Notes under the pieces: model-generated | What the model saw: the letters and a program-made list of their open reading frames with translations, nothing else | Told to the model about the DNA's origin: nothing | Database searches by the model: none | Made by a program: the position numbers and the translations under genes | Assembly (NCBI RefSeq): GCF_019704555.1 | Contig: NZ_AP024745.1 | Coordinates: forward strand, 6,518,501-6,582,500 | Direction: 5' to 3' | Length of the DNA: 64,000 nucleotides | From: Actinoplanes sp. L3-i22 | GTDB lineage: Bacteria > Actinomycetota > Actinomycetes > Mycobacteriales > Micromonosporaceae | Shown: positions 31,804-39,007 of the stretch, piece after piece | Numbering within the stretch: position 1 is the first letter of the stretch | Layout: every line of letters starts with the position of its first letter

Positions 31804-33581
31804 GCGGGCTCCTCGGCGACGACCGCAACCGGCGCAACCGGCGTGGTTGCGGCAACCGGCTCCGCTCCGGCAACCACCGCGACCGGCTCCGCTCCGGCAA
31901 CCACCGCGACCGGCTCCGCTCCGGCAACCACCGCGACCGGCTCCGCTCCGGCAACCACCGCGACCGGCTCCGCTCCGGCAACCACCGCGACCGACTCGGC
32001 TGCGGCAACCGGCGCGACCTGGGCGACCGGGCCGACCGGGGCATCGGCGGGGGCCGATCCAGGAAGCGGCAGGTGCAGCGACATCACGCGGGTGCGGAAG
32101 CGCAGGTACGCGAGTCCCCCGGCGATCAGCGCCCCACCGACGAAGAGCAACGAGAAGTAGTGCAGGTACCAGTGCGCCCCGGCCGGGTCGTAGACCTCGG
32201 AACGCGGCCACCCCAGGTTGAGGATCATCCCGATCCCGTAGACGACCGCCAGCACGTTCACGACCAGGCCGAACTTCCCCAGGGAGAAAAGTTTCCCACC
32301 ACGTTCGGTGGTCTCCGCCGAGACGCCCGGCCACCCCTTCAACCGGCGGACCAGCAGCGGGATCGTGACCAGTGCGTAGGCGATGTACAGCATCACGATG
32401 CAGACGCTGGTGATCGCGGTGAAAAGCGCCGGCTGCCCGATGTTGACCAGCAGCACCCCGGCCGCGCCGACCCCGACGACGATCGCCGGCAACACCGGGG
32501 CGCCGGTCCGCGGCGAAACCTTTCGCAGCGCCGCGGAGAACGGAAGAACATTGTCGCGGGCCATCGAGAAGACCATCCGGCTGCCGGCGGTCTGGATGGC
32601 CAGAGTGCAGACCGCGATCGCGATCGCCACGTCGACCAGCAGGATCCGGCCACCGGTCTCGCCGAGTCGGCTGGTCAGCACGTAGGGCAGGCCCTCGGTG
32701 GCGAGGCGGCCGTCGGTCAGGCTGGGCGCGGCCATCAGCGCGGCGATCAGCATCAGGCCGCCGCCGATCCCGGCCGCGGCGAGCGCCCGCAGGATGGTCC
32801 GGGGTGCGGTGTGCCGCGGGTCCCGGGTCTCCTCGCTCAATTCACCGGCAGAATCGAAACCGACGACGACGTACGCCGCCATCAGCGCCGACACCAGGAA
32901 CGGCCCGACGTAGCCGAGACCCGAGCCGGTCCCGCCGGTGTCGAAGACGACGCCCGGTCCACGCTCGGCGTGCGTGAGCAGCAGCACGACCACCGCCGCC
33001 ACCCCGATGATCTCGAGGGTGACGCCGATGCTGTTGACGACGGACATCAGGCGTACGCCAATGATGTTGATGATTGTGGTTATCGCGATCAGGATCGAGC
33101 CGAGGATGACCGCGTTGGTCGCTCCGGTGGTCGAGGTGAGCGCCGGGTCGCCGCCGACCAGCTGGAATCCCGACCAGATCGAGGGCAGGACGACCTGCAG
33201 GGCGATCGCGGCGGCGGCGACCGTGGCGATCTGCGCGATGATCATGACCCAGCCGGCGAACCAGCCGACGGTGGCGTTCGCGAGGCGGCGCGACCACTGG
33301 TAGATGCAGCCGGAGATCGGGTAGCGGGCGGCCAGCTCGGCGAAGGTGAGCGCGACCATGAACTGGCCGGCGAAGACCAGCGGCCAGGTCCAGAAGAAGG
33401 CCGGCCCGCCGAACGAGAAGCCGAACGCGAAGAGCTGGAAGACCGTGGTCAGGATCGAGACGAAGGAGAATCCGGCGGCGAAGCTCGCGTAGCTGCCGAT
33501 GCTGCGGCGCAGTTGCGGCTCGTAGCCGAAGCCGCGGAGATCCGCGCTGTCGGTGTCGGGCGGGGCAGAGGTTACGGACAT
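31800..33581 (-). CDS. APC-family permease, probable guanidine/urea uptake, with repeat-extended C-tail
   Basis: The 593-residue protein has about 12 to 14 membrane segments of the amino acid-polyamine-organocation family. Helix 1 has GFSFVSILTT and the text GYEPQLRRSIGSYASF precedes it. The last 80 residues are an Ala/Val/Pro tail in which EPVAVVAGA is repeated five times (27-bp units, 31858-31992). Such a tail is absent from relatives and lies in the cytoplasm. As first gene of the operon it most likely imports guanidine, urea or an amine. AGGAGG lies 5 bases before the ATG, after a 7-bp stem-loop. Confidence 0.85.
   Translation of the reverse strand: MSVTSAPPDTDSADLRGFGYEPQLRRSIGSYASFAAGFSFVSILTTVFQLFAFGFSFGGPAFFWTWPLVFAGQFMVALTFAELAARYPISGCIYQWSRRLANATVGWFAGWVMIIAQIATVAAAAIALQVVLPSIWSGFQLVGGDPALTSTTGATNAVILGSILIAITTIINIIGVRLMSVVNSIGVTLEIIGVAAVVVLLLTHAERGPGVVFDTGGTGSGLGYVGPFLVSALMAAYVVVGFDSAGELSEETRDPRHTAPRTILRALAAAGIGGGLMLIAALMAAPSLTDGRLATEGLPYVLTSRLGETGGRILLVDVAIAIAVCTLAIQTAGSRMVFSMARDNVLPFSAALRKVSPRTGAPVLPAIVVGVGAAGVLLVNIGQPALFTAITSVCIVMLYIAYALVTIPLLVRRLKGWPGVSAETTERGGKLFSLGKFGLVVNVLAVVYGIGMILNLGWPRSEVYDPAGAHWYLHYFSLLFVGGALIAGGLAYLRFRTRVMSLHLPLPGSAPADAPVGPVAQVAPVAAAESVAVVAGAEPVAVVAGAEPVAVVAGAEPVAVVAGAEPVAVVAGAEPVAATTPVAPVAVVAEEPA
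31858..31992 (-). repeat. 27-bp in-frame tandem repeat in the permease tail, five perfect copies
   Basis: Five identical units (31858, 31885, 31912, 31939, 31966) encode the nonapeptide EPVAVVAGA. The identity of all copies at the DNA level indicates very recent expansion or gene-conversion-like homogenisation. Confidence 0.92.
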
Positions 33582-33598
33582 GGCAGCCTCCTATCGAC

Positions 33599-33620
33599 AG
33601 GCGGCTCGACCACGCCGCCT
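33599..33620 (-). promoter_or_regulatory. Leader hairpin before the permease gene
   Basis: AGGCGGC (33599-33605) and GCCGCCT (33614-33620) pair around an 8-base loop in the predicted 5' leader, just before the AGGAGG site. It may affect translation of the operon; no guanidine riboswitch consensus is recognisable. Confidence 0.35.
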
Positions 33621-33626
33621 CCAATT

Positions 33627-33642
33627 TCTGTCAGTTGACAGA
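33627..33642. promoter_or_regulatory. Operator TCTGTCA-GT-TGACAGA between permease and TetR genes
   Basis: A perfect 7-base inverted repeat with a 2-base centre sits in the 171-bp divergent gap. The shape suits a TetR-family dimer, and the divergent TetR gene is the obvious candidate. It would control the guanidine/urea operon and probably its own gene. Confidence 0.6.
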
Positions 33643-33752
33643 TTCCGGTGACCGGCATCGACAGCGGTTTCTCCGGCGTAAACGTTGGGTTGCCGGCTGT
33701 GTCGGTGGCGTTACGCCGCGGCCGTCCCCGGCGGGCGTGGCACCATTCAGGC

Positions 33753-34334
33753 GTGAGTACCGCCCCCTCGGTCGGCCGCCCGCGCTCCGGCGCGCGGCGA
33801 CTACCCGCTGCCACCGCCCGCGAGGAGATCCTCGACGCCGCCGCCGAGCTGTTCGCCCAGCGTGGCTACGCGGCGACGTCGACCCGGCTGATCGCCGAGC
33901 GGGTCGGGATCCGGCAGGCGTCGCTCTACTATCACTTCGACACCAAGGAGCAGATCCTCGCCGAGCTCCTGGAGGCGACGGTCCGGCCGTCGTTGGAGCA
34001 CGCGGCCTCGCTCGGCGAGCTGAGCCCGCCGGACGCGCTGCGGTCGCTGGTCCGCTTCGACGTCGGGGTGCTGCTGTCCGCGCGGTGGAACATCGGGATT
34101 CTGTACGCGTTGCCGGAGATCGCCGCCGAGCCGTTCGCCCGGTTCCGCCGCGAGCGTGACGAGCTGCGTGCCGCGTACCGTCGCCTGACCGGTGCGGACG
34201 TTACCGGCGACCTGGTGTTCGGCCTGGTCGAGAGCGTGATCGGGATGCGCCGCGACCTGCCCGGCCTGCCGCCGGCCGAGGTGCTGCGCGACACGGTGGC
34301 CGCGGCCGCGCTGCGGATCGTCGCGCCGATTTAG
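33753..34334 (+). CDS. TetR-family regulator of the guanidine/urea operon
   Basis: The 193-residue protein has the TetR N-terminal helix-turn-helix: REEILDAAAELFAQRGYAAT, then STRLIAERVGIRQASLYYHF at about 30-75. An all-helical ligand domain follows. GTG 33753 (VSTAPSVGRPR) is chosen because it gives a normal TetR N-terminus; the frame is open to 33648 but that stretch overlaps the operator region. It is divergent from the permease, with a palindrome between, so it probably represses the operon until a nitrogen compound binds. The ligand is inferred from context. Confidence 0.83.
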   Translation: MSTAPSVGRPRSGARRLPAATAREEILDAAAELFAQRGYAATSTRLIAERVGIRQASLYYHFDTKEQILAELLEATVRPSLEHAASLGELSPPDALRSLVRFDVGVLLSARWNIGILYALPEIAAEPFARFRRERDELRAAYRRLTGADVTGDLVFGLVESVIGMRRDLPGLPPAEVLRDTVAAAALRIVAPI

Positions 34335-34380
34335 GCACCGCGCCGTTTACGATCGGCCGGCGTGGACTGTCACTGGCCTA

Positions 34381-34435
34381 TACCGGTCGGTGGCGGTCGG
34401 TGGCGGTCGGTGCCGGTCGGTGCCGGTCGGTGCCG
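34381..34435. repeat. 10-bp tandem array (GGTCGGTGSC), five copies
   Basis: Five near-identical 10-bp units lie in the 144-bp gap between two convergent TetR genes. One unit equals about one helical turn. No gene is present in 34335-34478. Confidence 0.8.
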
Positions 34436-34478
34436 TGTCTGGACCCGCCAGGTCGATGGCGGGTCGGTCGCCGCCGGC

Positions 34479-35234
34479 TCATGACTCCGGCGGGACGACC
34501 AGGGCCTGGAAGCACGGGCGGAGCAGGTCGATGATCTGCTCCGGCGAGGCGTCCGCGAGCCGGCCGAACCGGAGCAGGTAACGCTCGACGATCACTCCGT
34601 GGATGATCGCGCTGAGCAGATTCGCGCGCAGGTCGGCGTCGGCGACCGGGAGCGCGGCGGTGAGCTGGGCGACCTGGGACTCGCCGGCGGTGCGGTAGCG
34701 GGCGGCGGCGTCCGCGTTGGTGAGCATCGAGCGGAGCACGGCGAGGGAGGCGGTCGGCTCGGCCTCCAGGCGCGTGGCCAGCGAGTCGAGCAGCGCCTCG
34801 GCCACCTGGTCCGGCGTCCTGATCCCGAACTCGGCGGCCTGATCCGGTCTGCCGGCGCCGATCGCGGCTGCCTGACCGGGCGTGCCGGCACCGAGCTGGG
34901 TCGCTTGACCGGGCGCGCCGGGACCGAGCTCGGCCGCTTGATCAGGTGCGCCGGCACCCAGCTGGATCGCTTGATCAGGTCGGCCGGCACCCAGCTGGGT
35001 CGCTTGATCAGGTGCGTCTGGACCGAGCTGGGTCGTGGGGAGCTCGGCGGCTCGCGCGAACAGCTCGTTCTTCGAGCCGAAATAGTGCATGACCAGTCCG
35101 GCATCGACGGCGGCCACCTTGGCCACCGCACGGATCGTGGTGCGGTCGAAGCCCAGGTCGGCGAACATCTGGCGGGCGGCGGCGAGGATGCGGGCCTCGG
35201 TCTGGCGGCGCTGTTCCGCCCGGGTCGGTGTCAC
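34479..35234 (-). CDS. TetR-family regulator with a seven-copy repeat linker
   Basis: The 251-residue protein has a typical TetR DNA-binding part (ARILAAARQMFADLGFDRTT, RAVAKVAAVDAGLVMHYFGS, residues 14-60). The ligand domain is from about 146 onward (VAEALLDSLATRLEA ... IIHGVIVERYLLRFG). Between them are seven 11-residue units such as TQLGAGRPDQA (about 68-144), which relatives lack. The units are 33 bp long. They place a long flexible linker between DNA-binding and sensing parts, or may form a helix. It is divergent from the NTF2-like gene, with two matching operators between. Confidence 0.82.
   Translation of the reverse strand: MTPTRAEQRRQTEARILAAARQMFADLGFDRTTIRAVAKVAAVDAGLVMHYFGSKNELFARAAELPTTQLGPDAPDQATQLGAGRPDQAIQLGAGAPDQAAELGPGAPGQATQLGAGTPGQAAAIGAGRPDQAAEFGIRTPDQVAEALLDSLATRLEAEPTASLAVLRSMLTNADAAARYRTAGESQVAQLTAALPVADADLRANLLSAIIHGVIVERYLLRFGRLADASPEQIIDLLRPCFQALVVPPES
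34803..35033 (-). repeat. 33-bp in-frame tandem repeat in the TetR linker, seven copies
   Basis: Seven 11-residue units (consensus TQLGAGxPDQA) run from residue 68 to 144. Copies differ by several substitutions, so this array is older than the one in the permease tail. Confidence 0.88.
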
Positions 35235-35241
35235 CTTTTCA

Positions 35242-35288
35242 TTCTACGGATGTTGAATGAGCCGGCCATGCGTTCTACGGTCGTTGAA
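35242..35288. promoter_or_regulatory. Two identical operators TTCTAC-N4-GTTGAA
   Basis: Copies at 35242-35257 and 35273-35288 are 31 bp apart, and a half site (CGTTGAATGA) recurs at 35309. Each is an imperfect inverted repeat. They lie between the divergent TetR and NTF2-like genes and probably bind that TetR protein. Confidence 0.55.
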
Positions 35289-35314
35289 TGAATACCCGCA
35301 CGGGAGGTCGTTGA

Positions 35315-35728
35315 ATGAGTTCCGCACGGGAGACCGTCGAACGGATGCTGGCCGCGGGCCGCGAATCCGATGTCGACACAGTCGTGGAGTTGATGGCACC
35401 CGACGGATACATCGAATGGCCATACCGCCCGGCCGGCGTCCCCGGCAGACTCCAGGGGCGCGAGGAGATCCGCCGATTCCTGACCCAGGCGGCCAAGGGC
35501 TTCATCCGGTTCGACGAGTACCGCAACGTGACGATCCACGAGACCACCGACCCGGAAGTGATCATCGTGGAGTACGAGGCCCACGGCACGGTCGTCGCCA
35601 CCGGCGCCCCGTTCCAGCAGGTGATCATCGCCGTCTTCCGCGTGCGAGCCGGCCTGATCGTGTCGTATCGCGACTACATCAATCCCCTCCCCCTGGCCGA
35701 AGCCCTGGCCAGCATCAAGCCCGCCTGA
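35315..35728 (+). CDS. SnoaL/NTF2-like protein under TetR control
   Basis: The 137-residue protein has the NTF2-like fold: helix ARETVERMLAAGRESDVDTVVELM (in part), WPYRPAGVPGRLQGREEIRRF, then the strands VIIVEYEAHGTVV and VIIAVFRVRAGLIVSYRDYINP. The last segment is characteristic of SnoaL-type enzymes and binding proteins. GGGAGG lies 7 bases upstream of the ATG. It probably handles or senses the compound that releases the divergent TetR repressor. Downstream, 35729-36065 holds only C/A-rich low-complexity sequence with short repeats. Confidence 0.8.
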   Translation: MSSARETVERMLAAGRESDVDTVVELMAPDGYIEWPYRPAGVPGRLQGREEIRRFLTQAAKGFIRFDEYRNVTIHETTDPEVIIVEYEAHGTVVATGAPFQQVIIAVFRVRAGLIVSYRDYINPLPLAEALASIKPA

Positions 35729-36065
35729 CCCGCCGACCACACGGAGGCCGACCACACGGAGTCAGTGCCCCCGGCAACAACAGCCGGCCCAACTGCCGAC
35801 CGCGCCGCAGAGCCACGACCAGCACAGCAATCCCACAACCAGCCACGGCCAGCCCGCACCAGCAAAAGCCAGCCCGGCGATTCGCGCCGCGGACCCACCG
35901 ACCAGCACAGCCGGCCCGCGCCCCGCCCCGCGCCGCACGCCCGCGCCCCACGCCGCACGCCCACGCCGCACGCTCGCGCAATGCAAAACCAGCTCGGCGG
36001 CAATGCTCATGGCTCAGTGCCACCTGCTCGGCCGGAACGCCGATGGCCCACGCTCGGCCTCGCTC

Positions 36066-36806
36066 TCACACCAGGTCGGCGAAGCGGGCGACCACCTCCT
36101 CGCGGTAGGCACGCTGCTGCTCATCGGTGGGCGGCAGCCAGGAGCAGGCGATGTGCACGGCCGCGACCCGGCCGGTCGCCACGAGCAGCGCACATGCCGC
36201 CAGGACCTCGTCGACGGACGGACCGCCCGGGACCGGGAACTTCAGCCCGGGCAGATCAGCGGGGTCGATCACGTCGAGGTCGACATGCAGCACCAGTTTG
36301 CCCTCGGGCACGGCGCTCGCGGCCACCCCGGCGACCGTGATCCGGCCGGTGGGGCTGGTCGCCAGATAGTCCGCCTCCGCCGGATCCAGGTCGCGTGCGT
36401 CGACCAGGATCGCGCGCTCCGGTGCCAGCGGCCGCAGCCCGAACGCATCCGCATACAGCTCCGGATGCGCCCCGGTCGCCAACCGTAGGGACATCCCACC
36501 CAGGTAGCCGGACGTGCTCGTCTCCACCGTCTGCACGTCACCGTGCCCGTCGAACCAGACGACCGCCGGGTCCACACCGGCCCGCTGCACGCCCGCGATC
36601 ACCGCGCCGCCGACCAGACAGTCCCCGGAGAACACCACCGGGACGCCACCCGCGGCGACGACTGGCGCCACCGCGGCCGCGGTCGCCTCGCACAGCGCCC
36701 CGACCTGCCGCCACGCACCACCACCGGGGAACTCCGGGGCGACGGTGACCTCCGCCCGGACCGGGATCTCAACCATCTCGTCTTGGTGAAAGGGAACGAG
36801 GATCAT
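36066..36806 (-). CDS. Arginase/agmatinase-family protein
   Basis: The 246-residue protein keeps the ureohydrolase metal-binding motifs in modified form: FSGDC (in place of GGDHS), WFDGHGD (DxHxD) and HVDLDVIDP (DxDxxDP). It is shorter than typical arginases (about 300 residues). Members of this clade hydrolyse arginine-like, agmatine-like or formimino compounds; the substrate here is unknown. The AGGAGG site 5 bases before the ATG is strong. It starts inside the end of the HTH regulator gene (38-bp overlap), so the two are cotranscribed. Confidence 0.8.
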   Translation of the reverse strand: MILVPFHQDEMVEIPVRAEVTVAPEFPGGGAWRQVGALCEATAAAVAPVVAAGGVPVVFSGDCLVGGAVIAGVQRAGVDPAVVWFDGHGDVQTVETSTSGYLGGMSLRLATGAHPELYADAFGLRPLAPERAILVDARDLDPAEADYLATSPTGRITVAGVAASAVPEGKLVLHVDLDVIDPADLPGLKFPVPGGPSVDEVLAACALLVATGRVAAVHIACSWLPPTDEQQRAYREEVVARFADLV

Positions 36807-37668
36807 CGTAACCTCCTAATTCTATCGATGCGGGCAGGAAGTCCTGGGTCCCGAGAACCCGCACCAGCTCCAGCCGCTGACGGGCCTCGGCGTCGGCCGG
36901 GGTGAGGACCAGCAGCTGCTGGCGCAGATCCGGTGTAACGAGCGTTTCGCAATCCAGCAGGATCGGGCCGACGTGGGGATGGACCATGGTCTTGCGGTCG
37001 GCGCGCCGCACACCGACCTCGTGCCCCTCCCACCACTCCTGGAAGCTCCGGCTGTCCCGGTGCAGCCGGGCGATCAGGTGCTCGACGACCGGGTCGCCGG
37101 GCCTGCGGCCGGCCGCCGCGCGCAGGTCGGCGACGAGCTGGCGGGCGTGGCGGGCCGTCTCCTCGGGCGGATGGATCACCCGTGACGCCGGCTCGGTGAA
37201 CCATCGGTAGATCATGAAACGGCGGTCGCCGGTGAAGACCGAGTGGTCGCCGATGAGCAGCATCGACATCTGATTCTGCGCGAGGACCTCGCCGAGATCC
37301 GAGATGACCATGGCCGGGGTGTCGCCGAGCAGGTCCAGCATGCGGACGAGACCGGCCCGGGCCAGCCGAGCCGCGCCTTCGGTGGGTGGCGGCTGGTGGC
37401 CGGCCAGGTAGAACAGGTGGTCACGCTCGTCGTCGGAGAGCCGCAGCGCGCGGGCGAGGGCGGCGACCAGCTGGGTGGACGGCTGGCTGCTGCGGCCCTG
37501 CTCCAAGCGGACGACATAGTCCACCGACATGCCGGCGAGCCTCGCCACCTCCTCACGGCGCAGGCCGGGGATGCGGCGGCGGGGACCGCCGTCGGCGATG
37601 CCGACCTCGGACGGCCGGATCGCCTCACGGCGCCGGCGGAGGAAGTCGGCGAGTTGGTCACGCTGCAT
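36769..37668 (-). CDS. XRE-type HTH regulator with MmyB-like ligand domain
   Basis: The 299-residue protein has an N-terminal Cro/C1 helix-turn-helix (RRRIPGLRREEVARLAGMSV, then DYVVRLEQGRSSQPS, residues 30-65). A long C-terminal MmyB-like domain (about 100-270) follows, with WFTEPASRVIHPPEE and HEVGVRRADRKTMVHPHVG. These regulators typically lie beside the oxidoreductase they control. Here the aldo/keto reductase gene is divergent and 102 bp away, and the arginase-family gene overlaps its 3' end. The ligand is unknown; some relatives bind fatty acids. Confidence 0.85.
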   Translation of the reverse strand: MQRDQLADFLRRRREAIRPSEVGIADGGPRRRIPGLRREEVARLAGMSVDYVVRLEQGRSSQPSTQLVAALARALRLSDDERDHLFYLAGHQPPPTEGAARLARAGLVRMLDLLGDTPAMVISDLGEVLAQNQMSMLLIGDHSVFTGDRRFMIYRWFTEPASRVIHPPEETARHARQLVADLRAAAGRRPGDPVVEHLIARLHRDSRSFQEWWEGHEVGVRRADRKTMVHPHVGPILLDCETLVTPDLRQQLLVLTPADAEARQRLELVRVLGTQDFLPASIELGGYDDPRSLSPRRDG

Positions 37669-37770
37669 GCCCCCATGCTGCCTCGCCGCGGGCGCCGCAA
37701 ACAGGGAGAGCCGCTCCTACGATAAGCGCTCCTCTCCCGGCCGGGCCTTTGCCGGAGCAAGGTGGTCGGC

Positions 37771-38769
37771 ATGCAGACACGAACTCTGGGCACCAACGGA
37801 CCGGCCGTCTCCGCTCTCGGACTGGGAGCGATGGGCATGACGAACGGCGTCTACGGGGCGAACGATCGCGCCGAGAGCATCGCCACCGTGCACGCCGCGC
37901 TGGACGCCGGCGTCACCCTGATCGACACCGGTGACCACTACGGCACCGGCCACAACGAGATGCTGCTCGCCGAGGCGCTGCGTGACCGGCCGCGCGACAG
38001 CTATCTGCTGAGCGTCAAGTTCGGCGCGCTGACCCAGCCGGGCGGCGGCTTCAACGGGCAGGACGGGCGACCGACCGCGGTGAAGAATTTCCTGGTCCAC
38101 TCGATGACCCGGCTCGGCGTCGACTACATCGACATCTACCGCCCGGCCCGCCTCGACCCGGCCGTGCCGATCGAGGAGACGGTCGGCGCGATCAAGGAGA
38201 TGATCGAGGCGGGATACGTGCGGCACGTCGGGCTCTCCGAGGTCGGCGCGGAGACGATCCGCCGGGCCCACGCCGTGCACCCGGTCACCGACCTCCAGAT
38301 CGAGTATTCACTGATCTCCCGGGCGGTCGAGGCCGAGGTGCTGCCGACGCTGCGGGCGCTCGGGATCGGCATGACGGCGTATGGCGTGCTGTCCCGCGGC
38401 CTGATCTCCGGCCACTGGGATCCGTCCGCGGCCGGCCGGGCCGGTGACAACCGGGGGCGCATGCCGCGCTTCCAGGGCGAGAACGCCGAGCACAACCTCG
38501 CCCTGGTCGAGGCGCTGCGCCGGGTCGCCGAGACCCGGGGCTGCACGGTCGCGCAGCTCGCCATCGCCTGGGTGGCGGCCCAGGGCGACGAGATCGTGCC
38601 GGTGGTCGGCGCCCGTACCCGGAAGCGGTTGAACGAAGCCCTGCCCGCCGCGGACCTGAAGCTGTCCGCGGCCGATCTAGAAGAGATCGAGAAGGCGGTG
38701 CCGAAGGGCGCGGCCCGCGGCGACCGCTACCCCTCGGCAATGATGTCGACCGTCGGCGTCGGGAACTAG
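37771..38769 (+). CDS. Aldo/keto reductase
   Basis: The 332-residue TIM-barrel protein reads TLGTNGPAVSALGLGAMGMT at the start. It has the catalytic Asp and Tyr in DTGDHYGTGHNEMLL, the Lys in LLSVKFGAL, and NADPH-binding text near the end (VGARTRKRLNEALPA). The segment where the tetrad His usually stands reads YRPARLDP, as in the actinobacterial PAR subgroup, so the fourth residue is not the usual one. GTG 37762 is in frame, but ATG 37771 with AAGGTGG 5 bases before it is better. It is divergent from the XRE regulator. Confidence 0.88.
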   Translation: MQTRTLGTNGPAVSALGLGAMGMTNGVYGANDRAESIATVHAALDAGVTLIDTGDHYGTGHNEMLLAEALRDRPRDSYLLSVKFGALTQPGGGFNGQDGRPTAVKNFLVHSMTRLGVDYIDIYRPARLDPAVPIEETVGAIKEMIEAGYVRHVGLSEVGAETIRRAHAVHPVTDLQIEYSLISRAVEAEVLPTLRALGIGMTAYGVLSRGLISGHWDPSAAGRAGDNRGRMPRFQGENAEHNLALVEALRRVAETRGCTVAQLAIAWVAAQGDEIVPVVGARTRKRLNEALPAADLKLSAADLEEIEKAVPKGAARGDRYPSAMMSTVGVGN

Positions 38770-38820
38770 GGAATGAGCCAAGGCGCCCGGACCGCCCTCG
38801 TTCGTCCCGCCGGAATCTCG

Positions 38821-39000
38821 GCCCACGCCCAGCGGCCCGGGCGGGGCTCGACCCAGGCCCGCAGCCGATCGAGCCTCAACTCAGGCCCTGCAGTCGGCTC
38901 GAAGCTCGGTCCACGCCCTGCGGTCGGGTCGAAGCTCGGCCCACGCCCTGCGGTCGGGTCGAAGCTCGGCCCATGCCCTGCGGCCCGGGCCGAGCCTCGG
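38821..39000. repeat. 30-bp tandem array, six copies
   Basis: The unit CCACGCCCTGCGGTCGGGTC-GAAGCTCGGC begins at 38911 and 38941 exactly. Degenerate copies stand at 38821, 38851, 38881 and 38971. It lies between the convergent aldo/keto reductase and AI-2E transporter genes. The length is a multiple of three, but no start, binding site or conserved product supports a gene. Confidence 0.85.
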
Positions 39001-39007
39001 GGATGAG

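Noticed and set aside
33560..33660. Guanidine riboswitch before the permease
   Set aside because: I searched the leader by eye for the conserved guanidine-I core and found none; only a short hairpin and a palindrome are present.
35762..36340. Plus-strand 191-residue ORF after the NTF2-like gene
   Set aside because: Low-complexity Pro/Arg/Ala text overlapping the arginase-family gene on the other strand.
38773..39006. Plus-strand 77-residue ORF with GPRPAVGSKL repeats
   Set aside because: It is a reading of the 30-bp intergenic array. There is no ribosome binding site, and the frame exists because the unit is a multiple of three.
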